Assembly: GCA_009920765.1 (NCBI GenBank)
Contig: RFZJ01000024.1
Span: 1-46,460, forward strand
Source: Planctomycetota bacterium
Lineage (GTDB): Bacteria > Planctomycetota > Planctomycetia > Gemmatales > Gemmataceae
Direction: 5' to 3'
Length of the DNA: 46,460 bases
The notes under the pieces: model-generated
What the model saw: the letters and a program-made list of their open reading frames with translations, nothing else
Told to the model about the DNA's origin: nothing
Databases searched by the model: none
Part shown: positions 17,026 through 26,271 of the stretch, in pieces
Numbering within the stretch: the first letter of the stretch is position 1
How the letters are laid out: every line of letters begins with the position of its first letter
Position numbers and translations under genes: made by a program

Positions 17026-18522
17026 ATGAAAAACAACCCTCTTAGCTTATGTATGGTTCTTTTCTTATTTGCAATTGGCTCTACTGTGGCGATAGGGCAG
17101 GAACAAAAGCCGATAGATATTGGTTCTCGAAGAGAGCTTTTTGTTGATCGATTTCTTGTTGAAAAGTTGGATAAGGCTTGGTTGCAGCAAGGCAATCCCC
17201 GCGATGAGGGCGTTGCATTCAAGTTTGATCTACCTTGGGAAGGGCTTTTTTGTGGTTATGTGACCATCATTCAAGATGGAGATATCATCAGGGCTTATTA
17301 TCGGGGTAGCCCCAAGGCGGGCGCTGATGGTAATGCCAACGAGTCTTACTGCTGTGCTGAATCGAAGGATGGAAAAAACTGGACCAAGCCTGAACTCATG
17401 GGGTTCGACCATGAGGGAAGGAAAACAAACAAGATACTTGCCAACGCTGCACCTGTCACTCACAACTTCTGCCCGTTCATCGACAAGAGGCCAGGCGTGG
17501 CGCCAGCAGAGAAATACAAGGCGCTTGGTGGTACGATGACAAGCGGTTTGATTGCCTACAAGTCTGCAGATGGATTAAGTTGGGAGAAAATCCGTGCCGA
17601 GCCTGTCATCAGCAAGTCGATGGTGCCTTTTCCTTATATGTTTGATTCCCAGAATGTACCTTTTTGGTCCGAGGTTGAGGGTAAGTATGTATGTTATTAC
17701 CGGGTATTCAAGGACAAGATCAGAAGGATTGTCCGCAGTGAAAGTAATGATTTTTTAACTTGGACTCCACCCGTGCTGATGGAGTATTCTACTGATGGCA
17801 TGAAGGCGCCCATCGAGCATTTGTATACCAACCAGACCAGTCCATATTTTCGCGCACCTCATCATTATGTTGCTATCGCTGCACGCTTCATGCCCAATCG
17901 TAGGGTATTGAACGATGAGCAGGCAAAGGCGATAAAGGTTGATCCGGGATATTTCAAGGATACTTCTGATGCGATCATGATGACAACAAGGCCGGGGGAA
18001 GGGCAAACCTTTGCCTCTGTTTATGACCGGACTTTTCTGGAGGGTTTTGTGCGTGGTGGCGTTGGTGCTCAAAACTGGGTTTCTAGAACCAACTATCCTG
18101 CCTTGAACATCATCCAGACTGGCCCTGCAGAAATGTCCTTCTATGTGAATCAGGACTACGCCCAACCCACCTCCCATCTTCGTCGATATTCTCTCAGGCT
18201 TGATGGTCTGGGTTCCCTTCATGCAAATTATCCGGGTGGTGAGATGATCACCAAGCCATTTATCTTTAAAGGTGAAGCTCTATCGATCAATTTTTCAACT
18301 TCAGCCGCTGGTGGGGTGCTGTTTGAAATTCAAGACACCACGGGTAAGGCTATCCCTGGGTTTGAAATGGCGGACTGTCAGGAGCAGATAGGCAATGAGA
18401 TAGAGAGGCGGGTTACTTGGAAAAAGGGGGGCGATGTAAGTGCGCTTGCAGGAAAACCCGTAAAACTAAGGATATCCCTTCATGATGCGGATTTGTATTC
18501 GATTAGGTTTCACAGGCCCTGA
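17026..18522 (+). CDS. Secreted five-bladed-propeller glycosidase-like protein
   Basis: An upstream in-frame start at 16897 would overlap the DUF1501 gene, but the segment it adds is not signal-like. The ATG at 17026 begins a good signal peptide (MKNNPLSLCMVLFLFAIGST) and gives 498 residues. The mature protein starts DIGSRRELFVDRFLVE and has repeated propeller-like pieces: YCCAESKDGKNWTKP, AYKSADGLSWEKI and RSESNDFLTWTPP. These resemble blades of GH32/GH43-type five-bladed propellers. A C-terminal beta domain spans about 400-498. I see no unambiguous catalytic triad, so it could be a sugar-binding relative. It closes the molybdoenzyme-cytochrome-DUF1501 operon after a 94-nt gap. Confidence 0.72.
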   Translation: MKNNPLSLCMVLFLFAIGSTVAIGQEQKPIDIGSRRELFVDRFLVEKLDKAWLQQGNPRDEGVAFKFDLPWEGLFCGYVTIIQDGDIIRAYYRGSPKAGADGNANESYCCAESKDGKNWTKPELMGFDHEGRKTNKILANAAPVTHNFCPFIDKRPGVAPAEKYKALGGTMTSGLIAYKSADGLSWEKIRAEPVISKSMVPFPYMFDSQNVPFWSEVEGKYVCYYRVFKDKIRRIVRSESNDFLTWTPPVLMEYSTDGMKAPIEHLYTNQTSPYFRAPHHYVAIAARFMPNRRVLNDEQAKAIKVDPGYFKDTSDAIMMTTRPGEGQTFASVYDRTFLEGFVRGGVGAQNWVSRTNYPALNIIQTGPAEMSFYVNQDYAQPTSHLRRYSLRLDGLGSLHANYPGGEMITKPFIFKGEALSINFSTSAAGGVLFEIQDTTGKAIPGFEMADCQEQIGNEIERRVTWKKGGDVSALAGKPVKLRISLHDADLYSIRFHRP

Positions 18523-18565
18523 TTAGTCTTTTAAAGCTGAAATCATGAGGTATACTGGAATAATT

Positions 18566-18610
18566 GTAATCATGCCGGAATTGGTGATTTAATAAAAGAA
18601 GTAATCATGC
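18566..18610 (+). repeat. Short direct repeat at a gene start
   Basis: GTAATCATGC occurs exactly at 18566-18575 and 18601-18610. The second copy contains the start codon of the next gene. A third AATCATG lies at 18541-18547. Possible operator or translation-start decoy, or chance in an AT-rich leader. Confidence 0.3.
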
Positions 18611-21600
18611 TGATTAATACCCGCCTTAACCAAGTTAATAAGCTTGTCTCGGTTTTGCTGACAGTCTTTTTTCTACTAACACCTGTTTTTGCTGCCGATA
18701 AAAACACTGCGGGCGACAAATTCTTTGAAGAAAAAGTCAGGCCCCTTCTTGCAGAGCATTGTTTCTCATGCCATGGCCCGGATAAACAAAAAGGTGGTTT
18801 GAAACTTGATAGCAAGGCAGCGATGATCAAGGGCGGCGATATAGGCACTGCCATTGTTCCGGGCGACCCTGCTGCAAGCTTGATGATCAAGGCGGTGGGG
18901 TATGAAGGCGATTTAAAAATGCCACCGAAGGGGAAGTTAAGTGCAAAACAAATTGCAGATCTTTCGAGCTGGGTAAAGATGGGTGCGCCTTGGCCAAACA
19001 CCGTGGCGGCTGAAGTGAAAGATGCAAAATCGGGCTCAATAGTTTCGGGGAGGGATCATTGGGCATTTCAACCTCTGCGTAATCCTGCACCACCCGAGGT
19101 GAAGAATAAGAGTTGGGTTAGAAACCCGATTGATCAATTTGTTTTGCAGAAGCTTGAGGCCAAAGGGCTGAAACCTGCACGTCCTGCAGACAAACGAACT
19201 CTTGTTCGCAGGGCTTATTTTGATCTGTTGGGAATGCCACCTGAACCCAGGGAAGTAGAGGCTTTTCTTAAAGATGATTCTTCCGATGCCTTTGCAAAAC
19301 TTGTCGATAAACTTCTTGCATCGTCGCATTACGGCGAACGCTGGGGCAGGCATTGGCTTGATGTTGCAAGGTATGCAGATAGCAATGGCATGGACGAAAA
19401 TCTGGCTTATGCAAGTGCCTGGCGTTATCGCGATTGGGTTATTCAGGCTTTTAACTCCGACATGCCTTTTGATCAATTCGTTCGAATGCAGATCGCAGGC
19501 GATCTTCTGCAACCCAACAACCATGATGGCCTGATTGCAACGGGCTTCTTAATGGTTGGCCCCAAGATGCTTGCCGAGGATGACCCTGTTAAAATGCACA
19601 TGGATATAGTTGATGAGCAGTTGGATACCATCAGTCAAGCCTTCATGGGTTTGACGATGGGATGCGCCCGGTGCCATGATCATAAATTTGATCCGATTCC
19701 AACCAAGGAATATTATTCACTTGCAGGGATCATGAAGTCGACAAGAACGATGGAGACTTATTCAGTTGTAGCGAAATGGCAGGAAAGGCCATTGGCCGGC
19801 CCCGTGGAAGTGGCGCAGGAAAAAGAGCACGAAGAACTGGTTAAAAAAGCAAAGCAGGAAATAAAGAAGACGGAAGACAAGGCATTTGCAGAAGTTGTCG
19901 CCAAGGCCAAGATGGAAGCAGATTCCTATCTTAAGGCTGCCCAAGAGAAAAACAAATATCGTGAAGGCCTAGGCAAGACCAGGATGAAGGCGGGTAAGCA
20001 AGTCGAAGGCGCCCTGTTGATTGAAGCAGAATCTTTCGCTAGGGGCAATGTGCTTAAAGATGTTGAAAGTTATGGTAAGGGGATTGGTGTTTTGGTTAAT
20101 GCGGGTCAGTTGCCTAACTTCGTTGAATATGATTTGGATATTCCCAAAGATGACAATTACAGTTTTGAAATCCGCTATGCTGCAGCAGAAAGCAGGCCTG
20201 TTCGCATTTCACTTGATGGCAAAGCCAAGGGCGAATTTGCTGCGAGTGTGACTGGGGGCTGGAATCCAGAATCTCAAAAGTGGGAGGCTGGTTTTCTTGC
20301 CCCTTTCAAAAAGGGCAAACTCATTGTTCGGATCGATCGAGAGGGGCCTTTTCCACATATCGATAAGTTTGCGCTCCTTCCTTTACCCAAGGGCCAGTCG
20401 TTGGATGCCCAGGTTGTATCAACTGCAGGGCTGGTACCTGGTTTTATTGATCAATGGATTGCATATATAGGCAAGGGTGGCAAAATTCCTGAAGGCGAGG
20501 CCTTCAAGCAATTGGTTCAATCAAAGGATGGACCTTTTGCAAGACCAAGGAACATTGATCTTGTTCTTCCACCAAACGTAATAGCTACCTTGAAGCCCTT
20601 GCGTGATAATCTTGCCAAGCTTGAAAAAGATAAGCCCAAGCTTCCAACAGCAATGGCCGTTTCTGAAGACAAGCCCCAAGATATCAAAATCCACATCCGA
20701 GGCAATCATCTCACTCTGGGCGCTGATGCTCCTCGTGGGTTTCCTTCTTTAATCACAATTGCAAAGGTTCCCAAGATTGAAGAAAAATCCAGTGGCAGAG
20801 TGCAATTTGCAGATTGGATCACCCAGCCTGACAACCCCCTTACCCCACGCGTTGCAGTTAACCGCCTATGGACTTGGCATTTTGGCGATGGCCTGGTTCG
20901 TACACCAGATAACTTTGGAAGACTTGGAGATCAACCCACCCATCAAGATCTTTTGGATTGGCTGGCCCAGTCTTTTCTGCAACAGGGTTGGTCTGTAAAA
21001 GCGATGCACAAACTCATCATGAATTCAGCAACCTATCAGATGAGTACTGAACCCAACGCACAGGCTGAACTTATCGATTCTGAAAACAGATTGTTTTGGC
21101 ACAGGCAAAGGCAAAGGCTTGACGCGGAATCATTCCGCGATTCGTTGTTTATCATCAGTGATTCCTTGGATCGCACTGCAGGAGGATCGCTTTTGGGCAT
21201 GGAAAACCGGAAATATGTCACCAGTACGGGAAGCCGTGGGTTTGATGGGTACAATACCAAAAAGCGTTCGGTTTATCTTCCTGTGATCAGGAGTTCTGGT
21301 TACGAACCTTTCCAGGCGTTTGATTTTCCCGACCCGAGTGTCACCATGGGGCGAAGAGCAGTCACCAATATCCCGGCGCAATCTTTGCTATTGATGAATG
21401 GCAAACTGGTTCAAGAACAAACCCGGAAGATGGCCGAGTATTTGATGAAGCAATCCGGGGATGAATCGAAGAAAATAAGCATGGCTTATGAAATACTCTT
21501 TTCGAGAAACGCACTACCTTCAGAGGTGCAACGGGCCATCGAATTCCTCAACCTGTATCAATCTGCAGCGCAGTCTGAAAAAGTTTCCAAGGATGAATCG

Positions 21601-21669
21601 TTGATCATGGCTTGGCAAGGGTTGTGCAGATCGTTACTTTCCACCAATGAGTTTGTATTTGTTGAATAA
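18607..21669 (+). CDS. PSCyt1-DUF1549-CBM6-like-DUF1553 cytochrome
   Basis: This 1020-residue version of the planctomycete cytochrome has a signal peptide (about 1-30), PSCyt1 with CFSCH (52-56), and DUF1549 with CARCHDHKFDP (353-363). A Lys/Glu-rich helical segment (about 405-455) follows. Then comes an inserted beta domain (about 470-600) that begins ALLIEAESFARGN and ends HIDKFALLPL, a pattern typical of CBM6/CBM35-like carbohydrate-binding modules. DUF1553 follows from about 735 with VAVNRLWTWHFGDGLV. The insertion is between the two family domains, so it does not disrupt either. It suggests the protein is targeted to a glycan. AAGAAG upstream supports the start. The DUF1501 partner starts 15 nt after the stop. 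Confidence 0.9.
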   Translation: MLINTRLNQVNKLVSVLLTVFFLLTPVFAADKNTAGDKFFEEKVRPLLAEHCFSCHGPDKQKGGLKLDSKAAMIKGGDIGTAIVPGDPAASLMIKAVGYEGDLKMPPKGKLSAKQIADLSSWVKMGAPWPNTVAAEVKDAKSGSIVSGRDHWAFQPLRNPAPPEVKNKSWVRNPIDQFVLQKLEAKGLKPARPADKRTLVRRAYFDLLGMPPEPREVEAFLKDDSSDAFAKLVDKLLASSHYGERWGRHWLDVARYADSNGMDENLAYASAWRYRDWVIQAFNSDMPFDQFVRMQIAGDLLQPNNHDGLIATGFLMVGPKMLAEDDPVKMHMDIVDEQLDTISQAFMGLTMGCARCHDHKFDPIPTKEYYSLAGIMKSTRTMETYSVVAKWQERPLAGPVEVAQEKEHEELVKKAKQEIKKTEDKAFAEVVAKAKMEADSYLKAAQEKNKYREGLGKTRMKAGKQVEGALLIEAESFARGNVLKDVESYGKGIGVLVNAGQLPNFVEYDLDIPKDDNYSFEIRYAAAESRPVRISLDGKAKGEFAASVTGGWNPESQKWEAGFLAPFKKGKLIVRIDREGPFPHIDKFALLPLPKGQSLDAQVVSTAGLVPGFIDQWIAYIGKGGKIPEGEAFKQLVQSKDGPFARPRNIDLVLPPNVIATLKPLRDNLAKLEKDKPKLPTAMAVSEDKPQDIKIHIRGNHLTLGADAPRGFPSLITIAKVPKIEEKSSGRVQFADWITQPDNPLTPRVAVNRLWTWHFGDGLVRTPDNFGRLGDQPTHQDLLDWLAQSFLQQGWSVKAMHKLIMNSATYQMSTEPNAQAELIDSENRLFWHRQRQRLDAESFRDSLFIISDSLDRTAGGSLLGMENRKYVTSTGSRGFDGYNTKKRSVYLPVIRSSGYEPFQAFDFPDPSVTMGRRAVTNIPAQSLLLMNGKLVQEQTRKMAEYLMKQSGDESKKISMAYEILFSRNALPSEVQRAIEFLNLYQSAAQSEKVSKDESLIMAWQGLCRSLLSTNEFVFVE

Positions 21670-21684
21670 GCATAGGATTTCCGA

Positions 21685-23109
21685 ATGATGCATTCTTTTA
21701 ATAAATCATTGACCACCAGGCGGGAAATGCTCACGCAATCCGCCAACGGGTTTGGCATGCTTGCACTTTCTGCAATGCTGGCTGAAGAAGCCAAAGCGGA
21801 TGTAAAAATCAATGCGCCAATCCAAGATCCTCTTGCACCCAAGGCACCCCAGTTTCCCGCCAAGGCCAAAAGAGTCATCTTTCTTTTCATGCATGGGGGC
21901 CCTAGTCAGGTTGATACCTTTGATTACAAACCTTTGTTGGAACGCGATGATGGTAAACCCCTGCCCTTTAATAAGCCTAGGGTCGTTTCTGGGCAGACGG
22001 GCAATCTTTTGAAATCGCCATGGAGCTTTAAACAGCATGGCCAGTCGGGGGCTTGGGCCAGTGAATTATTCCCCGAGATCGCATCGCATTCAGATGATAT
22101 TTGCTTTATCAAATCGATGTATGGTTCTAATTCCCGCCATGGTGGAGCCCTGTTGGAACTTCATACAGGCAGTGATACTTTTGTTCGACCAAGCATGGGT
22201 AGTTGGGTCACTTATGGCTTGGGCACCGAGAATCGAAATCTTCCAGGATTCATTACCGTATGCCCTACACTTTCCCATGGTGCAGAGAACAATTTCTCCT
22301 CAGCGTTTCTTCCTGCCATCTATCAAGGCACACCGGTAGGCAATGCTGGTACACCCAGTGACAAGGCTAAAATCCCATTCATTACAGGTGAAACGCCAAC
22401 CCAATTGCAACGCATGGAAATTGATTTCTTCAACAGGATGAATCGTGAGCGCTTGCAGGTCACCGGCCCCGATAACGCACTTGAAGGCAGAATTGATTCA
22501 TTCGAACTTGCCTTCAGAATGCAAGCTGCCGCCCCTCAATTGCAGGATCTTTCAAGCGAAACCCCAGCCACCCAGAAACTTTATGGATTGGATGATCCCG
22601 CTACCGCAAATTATGGCAGGCAATGCTTGATGGCTAGGCGCTTTGCTGAAGCGGGTGTTCGCTTTATTCAAATCTCGCACAGCTACAAATGGGATCAGCA
22701 TGGCAATCTTCGGAAAGATCATGCCAAGAATGCAAGGGAAGTTGATCGACCCATTGCAGGCCTGTTGTACGATTTGAAACAACGTGGCCTTTTGGAAGAC
22801 ACTCTCGTTTGGTGGGGTGGCGAGTTCGGTCGTACTCCCACAGCCCAGGGTGGCGATGGCAGGGATCATAATCCGCATGGCTTTACCATGTGGCTTGCGG
22901 GTGGGGGCATTAAACCGGGCATCAGTTACGGTGCCACCGATGATTATGGTTATTATTCAGTCGAAAACAAAGTTCATTTCCACGACTTACATGCCACCAT
23001 CTTGCACCAGTTGGGTTTGGATCACGAGAAACTTACCTATAAACATGCGGGTAGAAATTTCCGCCTTACCGATGTGCATGGCAGAGTGGTAAGGGAAATC
23101 CTTGCCTGA
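21685..23109 (+). CDS. DUF1501 protein, Tat-exported
   Basis: This 474-residue DUF1501 protein carries a Tat-like TTRREMLTQSANGFGML segment (10-26). The conserved residues are MHGGPSQVDTFD (69-80), GGEFGRTP (378-385) and GRDHNPHGFTMWLAGGGI (392-409), with VHFHDLHATILHQLGLDH at the C-terminal end. It is a textbook member in length and motif order. AGGA precedes the ATG. It is paired with the 1020-residue cytochrome upstream (15-nt gap) and followed by the ceramidase-like gene (47 nt), so all three are probably cotranscribed. Its chemistry is not known; resemblance of its acidic and histidine motifs to alkaline-phosphatase-superfamily metal sites is an inference. Confidence 0.92.
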   Translation: MMHSFNKSLTTRREMLTQSANGFGMLALSAMLAEEAKADVKINAPIQDPLAPKAPQFPAKAKRVIFLFMHGGPSQVDTFDYKPLLERDDGKPLPFNKPRVVSGQTGNLLKSPWSFKQHGQSGAWASELFPEIASHSDDICFIKSMYGSNSRHGGALLELHTGSDTFVRPSMGSWVTYGLGTENRNLPGFITVCPTLSHGAENNFSSAFLPAIYQGTPVGNAGTPSDKAKIPFITGETPTQLQRMEIDFFNRMNRERLQVTGPDNALEGRIDSFELAFRMQAAAPQLQDLSSETPATQKLYGLDDPATANYGRQCLMARRFAEAGVRFIQISHSYKWDQHGNLRKDHAKNAREVDRPIAGLLYDLKQRGLLEDTLVWWGGEFGRTPTAQGGDGRDHNPHGFTMWLAGGGIKPGISYGATDDYGYYSVENKVHFHDLHATILHQLGLDHEKLTYKHAGRNFRLTDVHGRVVREILA

Positions 23110-23156
23110 TCTCAAATTAGTTCCTACCTTCACCCCTTGATAATAAGGCACCTCCC

Positions 23157-24533
23157 ATGATTAGAATCATTGCAGGAGTTTTTTGTCTCACTATTTGTTT
23201 ATGTTTTTCCACCATGGGTGTGGCGCAGGAAGGTAAAACATCATGGAAGGCAGGGGTCGCCAAGGCAATCATCACTCCTGAAAAAAGCGTATGGCTTGCG
23301 GGTTATGGTTCGAAGCGCGCACCTGATGGAAAGCTTCATGATATCTGGATGAAATCTCTTGCGCTTGAGGCCCCTGATGGTAAACAGGCGGTGCTTGTCA
23401 CCAGTGATTTTCAGGGTGTTCCCAAGGAAATGAGCGATGCGGTATTTGTACTGCTCAAGAAAAAACACAATCTCGAACGCCATCAGGTGATGATCACTTT
23501 TTCGCATAACCATTGTGGCCCGCGTCTGGGACTCGATCTTGTTGATTACTATCCCATTGAAGCCGAGCAAGTTAAGCTGGTTGATGAATACACGGAACAA
23601 ATGGTTCAGAAGATGGCCGATATGATTGGCGAATCACTTGCGAACCTTGCACCTGCAACTTTAAACATGGGTGAAGGTCTGGCAATTTTTGCAGTCAACA
23701 GGCGCAACAATAAAGAAGCTGAGGTACCTGCCATTATTGCCAAGGGAGATCCTCTTAAAGGCCCTGTTGATCACACTGTGCCTGTAATGACTGTCTCTGG
23801 AAAAGATAACAAGATGATTGCCATACTTTTTGGTTATGCATGTCATCCGACCACGCTTAATTTCACCAAGTGGTGTGGAGATTACCCTGGCTTTGCCCAG
23901 ATCCTTATTGAAAAGAATCATCCAGGCGCACTTGCAATGTTTGTGAATACTTGTGGTGGAGATCAAAATCCACTTCCCCGCAGGCAGGTCGAACTTTGCG
24001 AAAAGTATGGCAAAATGCTTGCTGAAGGTGTGGAAGAGGCACTTAAGAAACCGCTTAAAACAATTCAGCCAGGCTTGAAAACTTCTTTTGAGCTTATACA
24101 GCTTCCGTATGAAAAAACCATCACCCGCCCTGAGCTTGAAGCCGCACTCAAGGATACCAATGCGGTGCGTAAGCGCTGGGCCGAAAGAATGATCAAAAAG
24201 ATGGATGCGGGGGAAAAGTTTGAATCCTCGTACCCCTACCCTCTTCATGCGTGGAAGTTGGGAAACGAAATGCTGATGATTGGCATGGGTGCGGAAACCG
24301 TGGTGGATTACGCCCTTCGGTTTAAGGCAGAGTTTGGGAAAAGCACTTGGGTTTGTGGCTATGTGGATGACATGATTGCTTACATTCCATCCCGAAGAGT
24401 ATGGGCGGAAGGTGGCTATGAGGGCGGCCCCAATCTTTACGAATATGGCCGTCCTGCATTACGCTGGGCTGCTGATAACGAAGAATTGATCGCAGGTAAA
24501 ATCAAGAAGCTTGTTGAAGGTGTGAGCAAGTAG
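23157..24533 (+). CDS. Neutral/alkaline ceramidase-like secreted hydrolase
   Basis: This 458-residue protein has a signal peptide (1-23, ending GVAQ) and the neutral/alkaline non-lysosomal ceramidase fold. SHNHCGP (116-122) gives zinc ligands H117 and H119, and GYACHPTTL (226-234) gives H230. The region where true ceramidases carry the Ser nucleophile in GDVSPN reads CGGDQNPLPR (266-275), with Gln instead of Val-Ser. Loss of the nucleophile suggests a different substrate, and many planctomycete relatives are annotated only by fold. It is shorter than true ceramidases (about 650-700 residues) because the C-terminal Ig-like domain is missing. It follows the DUF1501 gene and precedes the amidohydrolase gene by about 35 nt. 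Confidence 0.82.
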   Translation: MIRIIAGVFCLTICLCFSTMGVAQEGKTSWKAGVAKAIITPEKSVWLAGYGSKRAPDGKLHDIWMKSLALEAPDGKQAVLVTSDFQGVPKEMSDAVFVLLKKKHNLERHQVMITFSHNHCGPRLGLDLVDYYPIEAEQVKLVDEYTEQMVQKMADMIGESLANLAPATLNMGEGLAIFAVNRRNNKEAEVPAIIAKGDPLKGPVDHTVPVMTVSGKDNKMIAILFGYACHPTTLNFTKWCGDYPGFAQILIEKNHPGALAMFVNTCGGDQNPLPRRQVELCEKYGKMLAEGVEEALKKPLKTIQPGLKTSFELIQLPYEKTITRPELEAALKDTNAVRKRWAERMIKKMDAGEKFESSYPYPLHAWKLGNEMLMIGMGAETVVDYALRFKAEFGKSTWVCGYVDDMIAYIPSRRVWAEGGYEGGPNLYEYGRPALRWAADNEELIAGKIKKLVEGVSK

Positions 24534-24567
24534 CACTCAGGTTATCTTAATCTTGGAAGGGTTTGAT

Positions 24568-25494
24568 TTGAAACATACAACCCGTAGAGAATTTGGGAAA
24601 CGTAGTATTAGTTCGCTTGCCGCCCTTGGTTTATTTGGTGCCGAAGGTGCTACGTCTCAAAAACAACTTCCAATCATTGACACGCATGTTCACTGTTTTG
24701 CAGGCATTAAAAACAAAGAGTTCCCCTACCATAAGGAGGGCCCTTACCAGCCCGAGGCAATTACATCTCCGCAGATTTTGTTGGATCAGATGACCAAGGC
24801 GGGAGTTGATTTTGCCGTTGTTGTGCATCCTGAACCTTATCAGGATGATCATCGGTACCTTGAATACTGCTTTTCGATTGGCAAAAAACAATTAAAAGGA
24901 ACCTGTCTCTTTTTTGCAGATAGAGATGATTCTATTCGCCTAATGGGCGAATTGGTGAAGCGAAACCCAGGAAAGATAGTTGCTCTTCGTTTTCACGCCT
25001 ACAACAAAGATAAGCTCCCACCATTTGAAAAGCCGCAACTTAGAAATTTATGGAAGGCTGCAACTGAACTTGGTTTGAACATTCAATTGCATTTTGAACC
25101 ACGCTATGCACCGGGCTTCGAGCCTTTGATCAAAGAGTTTTCAAAAACCAAGGTGATCATCGACCATATGGGAAGGCCATTTGATGGCACCACCGAAGAA
25201 AATAACCGGGTGCTTGAATGGGCCAAATTTGATAATACCATCATGAAAGTTTCTTCTTTGCCTGACACTAAAATGTTCCCTGATCGGGATGCAGGCAAAG
25301 TCATCAAGGATTTGGTGAATCGATTTACGCCAAAGCGTCTAATTTATGGCGGTGGTTTTGATGATAAATCTGATTCGCAATCTTATCGCGCCTACAGAGA
25401 GCAAACCAAGGCATTCCTTAAAGCTCTCTCTCCTTTAGAACAATCCATGGTGTTTGGTGTGAATGCCCAGCGATTGTTTGGGTTTGAAAGTTAG
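24568..25494 (+). CDS. Tat-exported amidohydrolase (amidohydrolase 2 family)
   Basis: The start is chosen by the ribosome site: GGAAGGG at 24555-24561 lies 6 nt before a TTG at 24568, whereas an earlier in-frame TTG at 24553 overlaps that site. The result is a 308-residue protein that starts KHTTRREFGKRSISSLAAL, a Tat-type signal. The metal-binding barrel follows: IIDTHVH (H40 and H42), LRFHAYN, IQLHFEP and IIDHMGRP. The final strand reads LIYGGGFDDKSD where most relatives have GSDFP, so the usual Ser-Asp is shifted or replaced. The substrate is unknown; lactonase- or decarboxylase-type chemistry is typical of the family. It ends 18 nt before the convergent L,D-transpeptidase gene. Confidence 0.82.
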   Translation: MKHTTRREFGKRSISSLAALGLFGAEGATSQKQLPIIDTHVHCFAGIKNKEFPYHKEGPYQPEAITSPQILLDQMTKAGVDFAVVVHPEPYQDDHRYLEYCFSIGKKQLKGTCLFFADRDDSIRLMGELVKRNPGKIVALRFHAYNKDKLPPFEKPQLRNLWKAATELGLNIQLHFEPRYAPGFEPLIKEFSKTKVIIDHMGRPFDGTTEENNRVLEWAKFDNTIMKVSSLPDTKMFPDRDAGKVIKDLVNRFTPKRLIYGGGFDDKSDSQSYRAYREQTKAFLKALSPLEQSMVFGVNAQRLFGFES

Positions 25495-25512
25495 TGGGCT
25501 TTGTGCAAGCTT

Positions 25513-26190
25513 TTATTTTGGAAACTGACCGGCTCCGGTTTCGATGAGGATCATGGGGCCTTTGTTTTTGTCGAGCCAGCGGAACAAGAAAGTCATGTTC
25601 TCTTCCGACATTGCAATACAGCCTGCGGTAGGTTTAGTAGGCCCCGACCATAGGTGCATGAAAATGGCGCTTCCCTTCCCCGCAATAATTGGATTGGTAT
25701 TATATTCAATCACCGCCCCCAGTTTGTAGGCATTATCATCCCTGCGCATGAATTCAAAAGATTTAGCAAGGGTTGGAGCCTTTACCATGCGGTTGTAATC
25801 GGGCGATGCATCATCATCAATCCATAAGTCGTCTTTGGTCATTTGTTTATACGCGAGGTTCGTCTCTGCTTTTTCCCCGTAACCAAAACCAAGTCCGATT
25901 CGGTATAACCCTGCAGGTGTTTTTCCATCACCTTCTTTTTTTATTTCAGGTTTGGTTATTCCATTCATACCCACCACAATGGGAATTTCTTTTCCTACAA
26001 CTTCCCAATTGGGCCCATTGCGTCCGTAATAAGCCAGCTTGCCTTGGGTGCTTTTTGAAGATGGGGTCTGCACATGGATCAGTTGCCCGGTTTCCTTGGG
26101 TATTTTGCCCCATGGAAGAACTTCGCCAGCAATCAAAGGAACTTCATTAAGAACAATCATGGTCATAATTACTATTCCTAATTTTTTCAT
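25513..26190 (-). CDS. L,D-transpeptidase-like (YkuD) protein
   Basis: A GTG 16 codons upstream (26238) is in frame, but the ATG at 26190 follows a GGGGG purine run and starts a proper signal peptide (MKKLGIVIMTMIVLNEVPLIAG), giving 225 residues. The catalytic region has FMHLWSGPTKPTAGCIAMS (178-195), with H179 and nucleophile C191 in the expected H-x-...-G-C order. Such enzymes crosslink peptidoglycan or attach proteins to it in the periplasm. Planctomycetes have only recently been accepted as having peptidoglycan, so a normal active site here is consistent with that. The spacing between the two motifs is short, as in the single-domain ErfK/YafK-like types. It is convergent with the amidohydrolase gene. 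Confidence 0.85.
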   Translation of the reverse strand: MKKLGIVIMTMIVLNEVPLIAGEVLPWGKIPKETGQLIHVQTPSSKSTQGKLAYYGRNGPNWEVVGKEIPIVVGMNGITKPEIKKEGDGKTPAGLYRIGLGFGYGEKAETNLAYKQMTKDDLWIDDDASPDYNRMVKAPTLAKSFEFMRRDDNAYKLGAVIEYNTNPIIAGKGSAIFMHLWSGPTKPTAGCIAMSEENMTFLFRWLDKNKGPMILIETGAGQFPK

Positions 26191-26271
26191 ACTGCCCCCG
26201 GGTTTTGTCTGGATGCGCTGGAACAAATCTATCAGCACGTATTAAAGGTTTGCAAGCTTGTCTTGGGCGTT

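Noticed and set aside
18570..19001. A 143-residue minus-strand frame over the start of the 1020-residue cytochrome
   Set aside because: It is antisense to the signal peptide and CFSCH motif of a well-supported gene, and lacks recognisable motifs.
23661..24248. A 195-residue minus-strand open frame across the ceramidase-like gene
   Set aside because: Shadow of the plus-strand gene, whose zinc motifs and signal peptide are clear. The antisense frame has no domain or ribosome site.
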